Below, in pieces: positions 1-7,297 of a stretch of DNA of 10,972 nucleotides (positions are counted from its first letter, which is position 1; each line of letters begins with the position of its first letter). Source of the stretch: Rickettsia sp. (GTDB taxonomy: Bacteria > Pseudomonadota > Alphaproteobacteria > Rickettsiales > Rickettsiaceae); contig JAIRUG010000007.1 in NCBI GenBank assembly GCA_031254535.1, positions 1 to 10,972 of the forward strand. The letters run 5' to 3'. A program made the position numbers and the translations under genes. Below the pieces are notes generated by a model. It ran no database searches. It saw nothing but the letters and a program-made list of their open reading frames with translations, and was not told where the DNA came from.

Positions 1-116
1 TCATAAATAGTATTTCTATTAATACTATATTTTTTACTAATCTCTGTAATTGCCATTTTGGCATTTACATCCTTTATTACTCTTGTTCTCAGATCGTAAC
101 TATAACTTCTTGGCAT
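1..116 (-). CDS. IS630-family transposase, N-terminal part, cut by the window edge
   Basis: On the minus strand an ATG at 116-114 opens a frame of 38 codons that runs off the window start. The protein begins MPRSYSYDLRTRVIK, the typical opening of IS630-family transposases. It continues into a helix-turn-helix-like stretch (about residues 22-37, ITEISKKYSINRNTIY) that would recognise the element's ends. The DDE catalytic domain lies outside the window, so whether the gene is intact cannot be judged. The first 45 bases of the coding sequence and the leader match the remnant at 10718-10842, which lies in the opposite orientation. IS630 elements insert at TA dinucleotides. I could not identify the element's terminal repeat in 117-250. 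Family confidence is good; the exact element is not known. Confidence 0.75.
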   Translation of the reverse strand, partial: MPRSYSYDLRTRVIKDVNAKMAITEISKKYSINRNTIY

Positions 117-522
117 CGGATTTTACTATATTTTCTTCCTCTTGTCGCCATTTTCTTTGATCAAGCTATAATTGTCTTAAAGTTAGTTAAATAATTAATT
201 TTATACTAACATAATTAAATAATTACTGCTGATAGAAATACTTTACAAGAATTAATTTATATTTATGATAATTAAAATAAGGAAATGTTTAAAAGTGATA
301 CTTTGGCAACTTGAATTATATTTTTAGTAATTAAAACTAGGACAGGCAATTTTTTTAAAATGGCAAAATTCAACTTTAAATTGATTCAGTTTATTATCGA
401 TGATAGAAATAATTAACTATTATTTGCTAAGTATTTCAATAAATAAAGTATTAAAAAATACTAATTTTGTGTGTGCATGAGATGTGTTTTTTTGCCCAAA
501 TAACCTACGAAATTATTATAAT
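117..522. other. Gene-free AT-rich spacer
   Basis: No reading frame of useful length, RNA gene or clear terminator is seen here. The first 60 bases are the leader of the IS630 transposase: on the minus strand they match 10718-10797, minus a 26-bp insertion present there. The rest looks like decayed intergenic DNA with many stops in all frames. Confidence 0.5.
238..342. repeat. Imperfect direct repeat pair, about 45 bp
   Basis: The segments at about 238-283 and 299-342 align imperfectly. Both begin ATACTTT, share an AATTTATATTTTTA-like middle, and end TAATTAAAA followed by A-rich sequence with AGG. The copies are diverged and AT-rich, so chance similarity or an old duplication are both possible. 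No function is proposed. Confidence 0.3.
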
Positions 523-551
523 TTGACAGATAATGCAATTTCTTATACTAT
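523..551 (+). promoter_or_regulatory. Strong sigma70-like promoter leading to a vestigial ORF
   Basis: A perfect -35 hexamer TTGACA (523-528) is followed after 17 bases by TACTAT (546-551); an overlapping TATACT lies at 544-549. A GGAGG ribosome binding site at 574-578 and an ATG at 585 follow in the right order and spacing. The signals are unusually good for this AT-rich genome, yet only a 16-codon frame lies downstream. Confidence 0.55.
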
Positions 552-584
552 TAAAACTTAATCTAATTAACCGGAGGAAATACT

Positions 585-635
585 ATGAGTATCAGGCTGT
601 TAACGGAAATATCGCTAATAAGAATTGGCGGATAG
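585..635 (+). pseudogene. 16-codon ORF with intact expression signals, probable 5' remnant of a gene
   Basis: ATG at 585 lies 6 bases after a GGAGG Shine-Dalgarno and about 35 bases after a consensus-like promoter. The encoded peptide is MSIRLLTEISLIRIGG, ending in TAG at 633-635. The last ten bases overlap, in antisense, the 3' end of tRNA-Ser (including its CCA). I do not recognise the peptide. The simplest reading is that the rest of a gene was lost by a rearrangement whose break lies near the tRNA 3' end, leaving promoter, leader and first codons. A genuine tiny peptide or a leader transcript antisense to the tRNA cannot be excluded. Whether it is translated is unknown. Confidence 0.35.
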
Positions 636-715
636 GGTGGGATTCGAACCCACGGTACGGTTGCCCGCACGCTAGTTTTCAAGACTAGATCCTTAAACCA
701 CTCGGACACCTATCC
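626..715 (-). tRNA. tRNA-Ser (UGA anticodon)
   Basis: Read on the minus strand, this 90-base gene folds as a class II tRNA. The acceptor stem is GGATAGG pairing with CCTATCC, the discriminator base is G, and CCA is encoded at 628-626. The T arm carries GGTTCGAATCC. The anticodon stem CTAGT/ACTAG encloses the seven-base loop CTTGAAA, giving anticodon TGA, which reads UCA and other UCN serine codons. The long variable arm (GCGTGCGGGCAACCGTACC region) and the G discriminator are serine identity features. It is divergently oriented to lpxD, about 245 bp away. No sign of decay is seen. Confidence 0.95.
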
Positions 716-722
716 AAGGTAA

Positions 723-751
723 TACATATCAGATAAACTGAAAAAATTCAA
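723..751 (-). promoter_or_regulatory. Possible promoter for tRNA-Ser
   Basis: On the minus strand TTGAAT (751-746) is followed after 17 bases by TATGTA (728-723), placing transcription start only a few bases before the tRNA 5' end at 715. The spacing is ideal but the hexamers are only moderate matches, so this is a plausible candidate only. Confidence 0.3.
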
Positions 752-786
752 GTATAAAATATTTGTATAATATAATTCGAGATAAC

Positions 787-830
787 TTAAATTAGACTTC
801 CTGTAAAGAAATATCAACATTCTAATTTAA
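787..830. repeat. 10-bp perfect inverted repeat upstream of lpxD
   Basis: TTAAATTAGA at 787-796 is perfectly complementary to TCTAATTTAA at 821-830, with 24 bases between. The arms are AT-rich and no T-tract follows, so it is not a convincing terminator. It lies between the divergent tRNA and lpxD promoters and could be an operator or chance. Confidence 0.25.
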
Positions 831-878
831 TCAGTTAACGATTTTGCTATTAGACAATATAAATTATTGTAAGAAAAC

Positions 879-907
879 TTGAATATTTTTTAACTGACGT
901 TTATACT
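879..907 (+). promoter_or_regulatory. Promoter of the lpxD-dnaQ operon
   Basis: TTGAAT (879-884), a 17-base spacer and TATACT (902-907) form a good sigma70-like promoter. The predicted start is near 914, leaving a leader of about 45 bases before the lpxD ATG at 960. It is the best promoter match in the 240 bases upstream. No other candidate is evident between the tightly packed genes down to 5507. Confidence 0.55.
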
Positions 908-959
908 ACCCCCATCATGCATTTATATTGTTCCCATCATTTTGTAAGAATAAGTAACT

Positions 960-1988
960 ATGATAAATCCACGTTTTTATAAGAAATCTGCCTCTTATAA
1001 ATTATCAGAAATTATAAAGTTAATAGGGGCTGAAATATTATACTCCAGTGACTTGTTAATTCATGATATTAAGCAGTTAGAGGAGGCTGATGTTGGTGAT
1101 ATAAGTTTTTTAAGTAATAGCAAATATATTACTCAATTCCAAAATACTAAAGCTTCATGTTGCATAGTTCCAGAGAATTTTTCACAAGAATCTAATAATG
1201 GAACAATGTTATTAAAAGTAAAAAATCCGTATTTCTTCTATGCAAAATTAGTGGATCTGTTTTATAGTAAAGCAAAAACTTATCCTAACAAAATTATGCC
1301 ATCTGCCTATATTTCGGATTCTGCCACTATAGGAAATAATTGTTATATAGGACATAATGTTGTTATTGAAGATTATGCTATAATAGGTGATAATTGTGTT
1401 ATAGAATCTGGAACTTTTATAGATTATGGAGTAGTAATAGGTAATAGAGCGTTAATATACTCAAATGTTTCAATAAGTTACAGCATGATAGGTGATGATG
1501 TGGTAATATTAGCGGGAGCAAAAATTGGACAAGATGGGTTTGGTTTTGCAACAGATAAAGGGATTCATAAGAAAATTTTTCACACTGGTATGGTAAAAAT
1601 AGGTAATAATGTTGAGATAGGTAGCAATACTACTATTGATAGAGGATCGATGAATGATACGGTGATAGGAGATTTATGTAGAATAGATAACTTAGTGCAG
1701 GTAGGACATAATGCTATAATAGGACGGGGGTCGATTATTGTCGCACAGACGGGTATATCAGGCAGTACTACAATAGGAGCATATTGTGCTCTTGGAGGAC
1801 AGGCAGGACTATCCGGACATATAGTACTAGGCGATAAAGTGCAAGTAGCGGCAAAGGCTGGTGTTATGAAAGATGTTGAACCAGGGGTAACAGTTGGTGG
1901 ATGTCCTGCCGTACCGATTAGAGATTGGCATAGACAATCAATAGTTATAAAACAGCTTATAAAAAAATGGAATATAGATGAAAATTAA
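960..1988 (+). CDS. lpxD: UDP-3-O-(3-hydroxyacyl)glucosamine N-acyltransferase LpxD
   Basis: LpxD transfers a 3-hydroxyacyl chain from acyl carrier protein to the 2-amino group of UDP-3-O-acyl-glucosamine, the third step of lipid A synthesis, in the cytoplasm. The 342 residues match the family's usual length. Residues about 1-105 form the N-terminal uridine-binding domain, with the typical [19 protein letters not shown] segment. From about 115 on the left-handed beta-helix appears as many [LIV]-G-x-x-x hexapeptides. The catalytic histidine is H250 in DNLVQVGH, and the conserved GQDGFGF motif lies at 190-196. The C-terminus ([12 protein letters not shown]) is the expected acyl-chain helix start. 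It is the first gene of an operon and its end overlaps fabZ by 11 bases. The Shine-Dalgarno before 960 is weak. The gene is intact. Confidence 0.96.
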   Translation: MINPRFYKKSASYKLSEIIKLIGAEILYSSDLLIHDIKQLEEADVGDISFLSNSKYITQFQNTKASCCIVPENFSQESNNGTMLLKVKNPYFFYAKLVDLFYSKAKTYPNKIMPSAYISDSATIGNNCYIGHNVVIEDYAIIGDNCVIESGTFIDYGVVIGNRALIYSNVSISYSMIGDDVVILAGAKIGQDGFGFATDKGIHKKIFHTGMVKIGNNVEIGSNTTIDRGSMNDTVIGDLCRIDNLVQVGHNAIIGRGSIIVAQTGISGSTTIGAYCALGGQAGLSGHIVLGDKVQVAAKAGVMKDVEPGVTVGGCPAVPIRDWHRQSIVIKQLIKKWNIDEN

Positions 1989-2418
1989 TATTATAAAAAT
2001 AATGGAAATGTTGCCTCATCGCTATCCATTTTTATTAATAGATAGAGTGTTAGAATTTAAGCTTAATGAGTCAATTGTAGGTATCAAAAATATTACTCTT
2101 AATGAACCACAATTTACTGGTCATTTTCCAACAAAGCCAGTAATGCCCGGTGTGTTAATTGTTGAGGCTATGGCCCAGCTTTCTGCTATTTTAGTAGCAA
2201 AATCAATGGGTTTCACAAAAGATGATAAAGAGGTGTTCTTTATGTCTATTGAAGAAGCAAAATTTCGTAAAATTGTTGAACCAGGCGATACATTACATAT
2301 TTATGCTAAAATAGAACAAAATAGAGCCTCTGCTTGGAAATTTTCAAGTAATGCTAAAGTTGATGATCAGATAGTTGCAGAGAGCAAATTTACTGCAATG
2401 TTTAAAGATAGGAATTAA
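1978..2418 (+). CDS. fabZ: 3-hydroxyacyl-[acyl-carrier-protein] dehydratase FabZ
   Basis: FabZ removes water from 3-hydroxyacyl-ACP to give trans-2-enoyl-ACP in fatty acid elongation. It competes with LpxA and LpxD for the same 3-hydroxyacyl-ACP pool, which explains its place between the two. The 146-residue protein is a single hot-dog fold. The diagnostic [14 protein letters not shown] lies at 11-24, and [19 protein letters not shown] at 49-67 carries catalytic H49 and E63. Length is normal for the family. The start overlaps the end of lpxD by 11 bases, suggesting translational coupling, and lpxA begins two bases after the stop. A later start at M9 or M11 is possible but would trim the usual N-terminus. 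The gene is intact. Confidence 0.96.
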   Translation: MKINIIKIMEMLPHRYPFLLIDRVLEFKLNESIVGIKNITLNEPQFTGHFPTKPVMPGVLIVEAMAQLSAILVAKSMGFTKDDKEVFFMSIEEAKFRKIVEPGDTLHIYAKIEQNRASAWKFSSNAKVDDQIVAESKFTAMFKDRN

Positions 2419-2420
2419 CG

Positions 2421-3239
2421 ATGACCTTACCAGCTATACATGCAACTGCCATAGTAGATCCAAGGGCTTCAATTGGTAAAAATGTCAGAATAGGTCCTTT
2501 TTGTACTATTGGATCAGAGGTGGTTTTAGCAGATAATATTGAGCTAAAGTCACACGTAGTTATAGAGGGAAAAACAAAAATTGGTGCTAATACAGTTATA
2601 TATCCATTTGCTTCTATTGGTCAGCCCCCTCAAATAGTTAAGTATGAGGGAGAAAAGTCAGAGGTTATCATAGGTAGTAATAATACTATTAGAGAATATG
2701 TAACTATTCAAGCTGGTAGTAAGGGTGGTGGTATGGTTACTTCTGTAGGTAATAATGGTTTATTTATGGTTGGAATACATATAGCACATGATTGCACCGT
2801 AGGAAATAATGTAATTTTTGCAAATTATGCTAGCCTAGGTGGTCACGTTACAGTTGGTGATTACGCTATTATAGGAGGACTTGCTGCTGTTCTGCAGTTC
2901 GTACGTATAGGACAGCATGCGATGGTAGGTGGTGGGTCTGCAGTGGTGAGAGATTTGATTCCATTTGGGTTAGCTACAAGTGAAAGGGCAGTTCTTGAAG
3001 GTATAAACTTAGTTGGAATGAAAAGACATGGCTTTGATAATCAGGAAACGCTTGATACTATAAAAGCTGTAGATGAGCTTTTTATTAGCGAAGGTATTTT
3101 TACTGATAGGATTGAGAAAGTTTTAAAACGATATAAAGGTAATTCTATTGTAGAACAAATTATCGCCTTTGTAAAACAGGATAGTACCAGAGTGTTTTGT
3201 CAGCCAAGACAAGTCGATCAAGATAGGGCAAACAGCTAA
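2421..3239 (+). CDS. lpxA: UDP-N-acetylglucosamine O-acyltransferase LpxA
   Basis: LpxA catalyses the first step of lipid A synthesis, transfer of a 3-hydroxyacyl group from ACP to the 3-OH of UDP-GlcNAc. The 272 residues are close to the family's usual 260-270. The N-terminal two thirds form the hexapeptide beta-helix; the C-terminal part from about 195 is helical (LEGINLVGMKRHGF, then KAVDELFIS). The catalytic HIAHDC motif is present with H123, equivalent to E. coli H125, and H120 equals H122. H142 in GGHVTVG corresponds to E. coli H144. The residue matching E. coli H160 is leucine (L158 in AAVLQFVRIG), where most LpxA proteins have VHQF. The basic residue in the KRHGF segment corresponds to the E. 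coli R204 region. lpxI starts one base after the stop. Confidence 0.95.
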   Translation: MTLPAIHATAIVDPRASIGKNVRIGPFCTIGSEVVLADNIELKSHVVIEGKTKIGANTVIYPFASIGQPPQIVKYEGEKSEVIIGSNNTIREYVTIQAGSKGGGMVTSVGNNGLFMVGIHIAHDCTVGNNVIFANYASLGGHVTVGDYAIIGGLAAVLQFVRIGQHAMVGGGSAVVRDLIPFGLATSERAVLEGINLVGMKRHGFDNQETLDTIKAVDELFISEGIFTDRIEKVLKRYKGNSIVEQIIAFVKQDSTRVFCQPRQVDQDRANS

Positions 3240-3240
3240 A

Positions 3241-4236
3241 ATGTTGCAAATATATTCTTCTGCTTTCAAGAATTGGTTTCACAAAATTTGGTGGTATTTA
3301 CGTACTCACGTACGAAGAGTAAGCTGTGCTTGTTTCCTCCTTGTTTGTCGTTCTCATTCTTCAAATCCTTTGACTATAAAAAATATACGTAACCAAAGTT
3401 TGCCCCTGGCTGTACATTCTAATTTTTCTAATCCTTTGAATATAGTTGGAATTATAGCAGGAAATGGCTTATTGCCAATCTCACTAGCTGAGAGTTTCAT
3501 TAAGCAAGGTGGACAATGTTATATCGCAGCTTTAGAGGGAGAAGCAGACCCGGTATTATATAAGAATTTTACCCACCAATTTTTTAAAATTGGTATGGTT
3601 AGACCAATAATTGAATATTTTCGTAAGTATGATGTAAAAAATATAATTCTTGCTGGTGGTGTAAAGCGTCCTAATTTTAAAGCAATTAAAGTAGATTTAA
3701 TGGGATCAAGGCTACTTGCACGCATATTGAAACAAAAATTTTTAGGAGATGATAAACTTCTTAGTATAGTGACAGATTTTTTAGAAGAAAAAGGGTTTAA
3801 AGTAGTTTCTAGTTATGAAATATTGAGTGCAAAGAAGGGTGTTATGACCATAATTGTTCCATCAGCAACAGATAATACAGATATTGAGTTAGGAATGAAG
3901 CTATTGGATAGTATAGGACATCTTGATGTAGGACAATCAGTAATTGTTGATAATGGATACATTATAGGTATTGAAGCAGCGGAGGGTACAGATAATTTAA
4001 TAAAAAGATGTTCATATTTACGTAAGAATTCTACAGGTGGAGTACTTGTTAAAATGATGAAGAAGGGACAAGATACTAGAATTGATATACCTACAATAGG
4101 ATCAGAGACAATAAAGAATTTAGCTAATTATGGTTATAAAGGGGTAGCAATACAGAAAGAAAAAGTGATGGTTATTGAGCTAGAAAAAACTATCGAGCTA
4201 GCTAATAAATGTAGGCTCTTTATTATAGAAAAATAA
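3241..4236 (+). CDS. lpxI: UDP-2,3-diacylglucosamine pyrophosphatase LpxI (DUF1009) with N-terminal insertion
   Basis: LpxI hydrolyses UDP-2,3-diacylglucosamine to lipid X and UMP, replacing LpxH in most alphaproteobacteria. Family features begin at residue 67 (NIVGIIAGNGLLP, the usual extreme N-terminus). They continue with LAGGVKRPNF (137-146), GDDKLL (169-174), GQSVIVDNGYIIGIEAAEGTD (231-251) and KMMKKGQDTRIDIPTIG (271-287). The protein has 331 residues where about 270 is usual. The excess is residues about 4-66, which resemble no LpxI and are rich in aromatic, Cys and Ser residues. They are encoded by a palindromic insert placed after Met-Leu-Gln. A TTG at codon 66 (3436) could instead start a normal-length protein, but I see no ribosome binding site there. 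Last of the four lipid A/fatty acid genes; coaE follows after 13 bases. Confidence 0.88.
   Translation: MLQIYSSAFKNWFHKIWWYLRTHVRRVSCACFLLVCRSHSSNPLTIKNIRNQSLPLAVHSNFSNPLNIVGIIAGNGLLPISLAESFIKQGGQCYIAALEGEADPVLYKNFTHQFFKIGMVRPIIEYFRKYDVKNIILAGGVKRPNFKAIKVDLMGSRLLARILKQKFLGDDKLLSIVTDFLEEKGFKVVSSYEILSAKKGVMTIIVPSATDNTDIELGMKLLDSIGHLDVGQSVIVDNGYIIGIEAAEGTDNLIKRCSYLRKNSTGGVLVKMMKKGQDTRIDIPTIGSETIKNLANYGYKGVAIQKEKVMVIELEKTIELANKCRLFIIEK
3250..3438 (+). repeat. Palindromic element inserted in frame in the 5' end of lpxI
   Basis: About 189 bp separate the first three lpxI codons from the conserved NIVGIIAGNG coding sequence. The block is palindromic. The segment around 3285-3304 (AAATTTGG ... TTACGTA) is complementary to 3386-3401 (TACGTAACCAAAGTTT). 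Near the left arm, CGTAC/GTACG (3301-3314) forms a small hairpin. Near the right edge, an AATCCTTTGAnTATA motif occurs twice (about 3364-3378 and 3430-3444), like a partial duplication of the target. It has no stop codon in the lpxI frame. This is how Rickettsia palindromic elements (RPEs) behave, but I cannot assign it to a named RPE family. Boundaries are approximate. Confidence 0.6.
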
Positions 4237-4249
4237 AATATTTATTAGA

Positions 4250-4824
4250 ATGATCTGTGTAGGAATCACTGTAGTTATGTTTCAGGAAAAACTTTTGTCT
4301 TAAATTATTTAGCTAATTTAGGATTTATGACTTTTTCTACTGACGAGTATATTAAGGAGCTCTACAAAGAGCTGGCAATACAAAATATAATTCTTAACTT
4401 ACTGCCTGATCTAAAAATTTTTGATAAAAGAAAAATTGCAGAGCTAATCTATGCTAATGATTCATCAAGAAGCAAATTGCAAAATTTTATTCATCCATTC
4501 GTAGTGGAAGGTTTGTCTCTTTTTAAACGACAAAATAATGATTCAGAAATTACATTTGCTGAGATTCCATTACTTTTTGAAGCTGGATTTGATAAATATT
4601 TTGATTTTTATGTTACAACATTCTGCTCAGAAAAATCTAGGTTAAAACGTGCAATGTATAGAGAAGGGTTTAGTTTAACAACTTACAATAAGATTGCACG
4701 AATTCAATTGTCACAACAGATTAAAATAGCAAAAGCAGATTTTGTTATTAATAGTGATGTTAATATAGTAGATTTAGATAAACAAATAACTCAACTAATA
4801 CAAAAATTAAAATGCAGCAATTAA
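4250..4824 (+). pseudogene. coaE: Dephospho-CoA kinase CoaE, frameshifted in the P-loop
   Basis: CoaE phosphorylates the ribose 3'-OH of dephospho-CoA to make coenzyme A. ATG at 4250 gives MICVGIT and then goes out of frame, stopping at a TAA by 4303. From 4273 a second frame gives SYVSGKTFVLNYLANLGF and the rest of the protein to 4824. Adding one base at 4271-4272 (GT for GGT, glycine) restores GIT-G-SYVSGKT, the nucleotide-binding P-loop. So one G is missing inside the catalytic motif. The remainder is well preserved: EIPLLFEAGFDKYFDFYV and the CSEKSRLKRAMYREGF lid region. The total of about 191 residues is the normal length. Initiation at ATG 4327 would omit the whole P-loop and give an inactive 165-residue protein. 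It lies 13 bases after lpxI and overlaps dnaQ by 13 bases. Real decay or a sequencing error are both possible. Confidence 0.85.
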
Positions 4825-5507
4825 GAGAAGTAATTTTAGATACTGAAACAACTGGCTTAGATCCCAAAAATGGTCATAGGATTGTTGAGATTGGGGCTAT
4901 TGAAATGGTTAATAAAGTTTTAACCGGCAAGCAATTCCATTTTTATATCAATCCACAACGAGATATGCCGACAGAAGCTTATCGAATACATGGTATATCG
5001 GGGGAATTTTTAAAAGATAAACCGCTCTTTGCAGAAATTGTTGAGGAGTTCCTGGTGTTTATTAATAATAGCAAACTTATTATACATAATGCAGCATTCG
5101 ATATTAAGTTTATTAATTATGAGTTATCTCTGCTCAAAAGACCTTATACAGAGTTTTTAGAACTTTCCAATACTATTGATACTCTTGCCTTGGCTCGGAA
5201 GATGTTCCCTGGAATGAAGGCTAATCTTGACTCATTATGTAAAAGATATAAAATTGACAATTCTTCACGTAAGTTGCATGGGGCACTTAAAGATGCAGCG
5301 TTACTGGCAGAAGTTTACGTTGAACTTACTGGAGGTCGGCAAATAAGTTTTAATATTAATAGTAAAAAGGTGCAAAATACAAGTGAGTTGTCTGTTAGAA
5401 CTACTATGGCAAACAACAATAATATTGTAGTTATCAAACCAACTAAGGAAGAGTTACAGAAACATAAAGAATTTTTGTCAAAAATTCTTTCCCCTATGTG
5501 GTTATAG
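4812..5507 (+). CDS. dnaQ: DNA polymerase III epsilon subunit (3'-5' proofreading exonuclease)
   Basis: DnaQ is the proofreading exonuclease of the replicative polymerase core, removing misincorporated nucleotides next to the alpha subunit. The 231 residues carry all DEDDh exonuclease motifs: Exo I with D10 and E12 in [11 protein letters not shown], Exo II with D97 in [14 protein letters not shown], and Exo III with H156 and D161 in [15 protein letters not shown]. After about residue 175 a variable linker leads to [19 protein letters not shown] at the C-terminus, the alpha-binding tail seen in alphaproteobacterial DnaQ. The start codon lies inside the last codons of coaE (13-base overlap), indicating coupling. 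It is the last gene of the operon. No strong terminator follows: only a 6-bp AT-rich inverted repeat (GTTATA/TATAAC) overlaps the stop. Intact. Confidence 0.95.
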   Translation: MQQLREVILDTETTGLDPKNGHRIVEIGAIEMVNKVLTGKQFHFYINPQRDMPTEAYRIHGISGEFLKDKPLFAEIVEEFLVFINNSKLIIHNAAFDIKFINYELSLLKRPYTEFLELSNTIDTLALARKMFPGMKANLDSLCKRYKIDNSSRKLHGALKDAALLAEVYVELTGGRQISFNINSKKVQNTSELSVRTTMANNNNIVVIKPTKEELQKHKEFLSKILSPMWL

Positions 5508-5616
5508 AATTATATAACGTCAACTAATTACTTGAAGGGGGTTAACTCACATCTGTAGAAAGTTTGAAAAGGAAGCAGTTTTAGGCAAGACACTTTAAAA
5601 ATCGTATGTGGTCAAC

Positions 5617-5709
5617 GTCTATTAGCGAGGAGGCACGAAGCCCAAACAAAGCAATCCAAGAGAGTGGCTGAAATGGATTGCTTCGACCACTACATGGTCT
5701 CGCAATGAC
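5617..5709. repeat. Cloverleaf-like palindromic repeat, copy A
   Basis: The order of paired segments is: outer 5' arm GTCTATTAGCGAG (5617-5629); small hairpin GGC-ACGAA-GCC (5632-5642); inner arm GCAATCCA (5651-5658); its partner TGGATTGC (5674-5681); second small hairpin GACCA-CTACA-TGGTC (5685-5699); outer 3' arm CTCGCAATGAC (5699-5709). The outer arms pair except for two extra bases in the 5' arm. The same plan recurs in copies B to E. Confidence 0.8.
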
Positions 5710-5742
5710 GCTATGCGTAATGATATGTGTATGCACCTCAAA

Positions 5743-5844
5743 CGTCATTGCGAGGAGTGCGGAAACCGCACGACGAAGCAATCCATTTTTAATTGTTTTT
5801 CTGGATTGCTTTGTTGCCGCTTCCAGCGTCTTCTCGCAATGACG
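5743..5844. repeat. Cloverleaf-like palindromic repeat, copy B
   Basis: The outer arms CGTCATTGCGAG (5743-5754) and CTCGCAATGACG (5833-5844) are perfectly complementary. Inside lie a side hairpin TGCGG-AAA-CCGCA, the inner arm GAAGCAATCCA and its near-partner GGATTGCTTTG, and a second side region around CGCTTCCAGCG. It follows copy A after 33 bases and lies just upstream of the MFS gene. Confidence 0.8.
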
Positions 5845-5882
5845 TTTTAATCGGCAACTCTCGTTAAATATAAGGTGAATAG

Positions 5883-7209
5883 GTGATAAGATATCAACAT
5901 GAACAAAGAAGCCTAACTAGAGAACAAAAAGAAGCTATAGGATTACTATCAGTTGGTACATTCTTAGAATATTTTGACTTGATGTTATATATCCATATGG
6001 CAACGTTTCTTAATGAGTTATTTTTTGAACCTACTGATTTTTATACATCCCCTTTAATGGAGAATTTTACCTTTTGTATCACATTTATTTTTCGACCTGT
6101 TGGTGCCTTAATATTCGGTTGGTTGGGTGATAATATAGGACGTAAGTCAATAGTAATCATTACAACTTTTTTAATGAGTGTATCATGTTTTATTATGGCT
6201 AATCTGCCTACTTATGCTCAGATAGGAATCACAGCGTCTTGGATTATGATAATTTGCCGTATTGTTCAAGGAATCTCTTCTATGGGTGAAGTAATAGGAG
6301 CAGAACTTTATTTAACTGAAACGATCAAGCCACCAGCCCAATATGCGAGTGTAGGATTGATGTGGGTTTTTAGTTCTTTAGGATGTCTAGGTGCTTTAGG
6401 GATTGCGTCACTTGCTACTTCTCATGGTTTTAACTGGCGTCTGGCATTTTGGATTGGTGCAGTAGTTGCATTGGTTGGTTCTGTTGCGAGAAGCAAACTT
6501 AGAGAAGTACCAAAATTTGCTGATGCCACACGTCGAATAAAAAGAGTTTTCGAAAGTATTAATACAGATACAAATATCTTAGAAGCCAATCCCATTTGGC
6601 AAGCAAAAGTTAATAAAAAAACACTAATAGCTTTCTTTATTATTACAATGTGTTGTACCGGTATGTTTCTGTTTTGTTTATATGTATTGTGGTAATATTT
6701 TAAAAAATAGCTTTGGTTATACAGCTCTTGAAGTTATTCATCATAATTTTATTGTCTGTATAATGGAGTTCCTAATCATATCAACATTATGTTATTTAAG
6801 TTTAAAAATATATCCATTACTAATCCTGAAAGTTATACTAATCATATGTTCTATTTTTATTATATTTTGTCCGTATTTATTGAATAATGTTAATGTTCCT
6901 TATCAATTATTTCTGATTCAATTCTTTATGCTTTTATTGCAAGAGTGTTTAGGTCCTGCTTTTCCCATTTTTTATAAAAGCTTTCCTATATTTAAACGTT
7001 TTACCTGTGTTAGCATTACATTTGCTATATCTCGTGCTTTGATGTATGGCATCGCTTCTTTTAGTTTTGTCTATCTTGTTGACTATTTTGGCAATTGTGA
7101 AGTATGGATTATTATAATTCCTATAATTATTGGTTTTGCATACGGGCTATTTCATTTTGAAAAGTTGGCAAAAGAATCTAGGAATTATCAACATAAAGGA
7201 CTTGCATAG
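5883..7209 (+). pseudogene. ProP-like MFS transporter (metabolite:H+ symporter type), frameshifted
   Basis: Two adjacent frames make one major facilitator. The first (5883-6695, GTG start after AAGGTGA) covers the N-terminal half. It has GTFLEYFDLMLY at 25-36, the motif-A loop GWLGDNIGRKS at 79-89, RIVQGISSMGEVIGAELYLTE at 126-146 and NWRLAFW at 184-190. These are hallmarks of the metabolite:H+ symporter family of ProP, the proline/betaine carrier, in the inner membrane. The second (6682-7209, 175 residues) is very hydrophobic and supplies the C-terminal helices. The frames overlap by 14 bases. Loss of two bases near 6686 in GTATTGTGG (ancestor probably GTATATTGTGG) would explain the break. 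The combined length of about 440 residues is normal. Rickettsiae carry several ProP paralogues, many decayed. Substrate unknown; the first half alone is unlikely to transport. Confidence 0.8.
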
Positions 7210-7297
7210 CTATTTGGGTTAGATATATGTTAAATAATTCAATCTGCTGTTGGCTGTAAAACAGATATTATTGATGTTGATTTAAGGAGTGAGTATC

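Larger units (their letters stand above)
5508..5882. other. Spacer between dnaQ and the MFS gene, filled by two palindromic repeats
   Basis: More than half of this 375-base spacer is occupied by the two cloverleaf-like repeats described separately. The 108 bases before them hold no gene I recognise. After the second repeat only the leader of the MFS gene remains, with an AAGGTGA ribosome binding site at 5872-5878. Confidence 0.6.

Noticed and set aside
3519..3725. Minus-strand frame opposite lpxI, and similar ones at 7947-8210, 8676-8858, 9312-9515 and 9888-10085
   Set aside because: These lie antisense to strongly supported genes and show no recognisable domain or ribosome binding site.
4327..4824. 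A stand-alone 165-residue protein starting at ATG 4327
   Set aside because: Codons in the same frame upstream, back to 4273, continue the CoaE sequence including the P-loop GKT, so this ATG is an internal methionine of a frameshifted coaE.
5500..5517. AT-rich inverted repeat GTTATA/TATAAC at the dnaQ stop as a terminator
   Set aside because: The stem is only 6 bp with no GC pairs to speak of and no T-tract.
5581..5781. Minus-strand 66-codon frame in the spacer after dnaQ
   Set aside because: It is made mostly of palindromic repeat copy A and part of copy B; the repeat explains the open frame.
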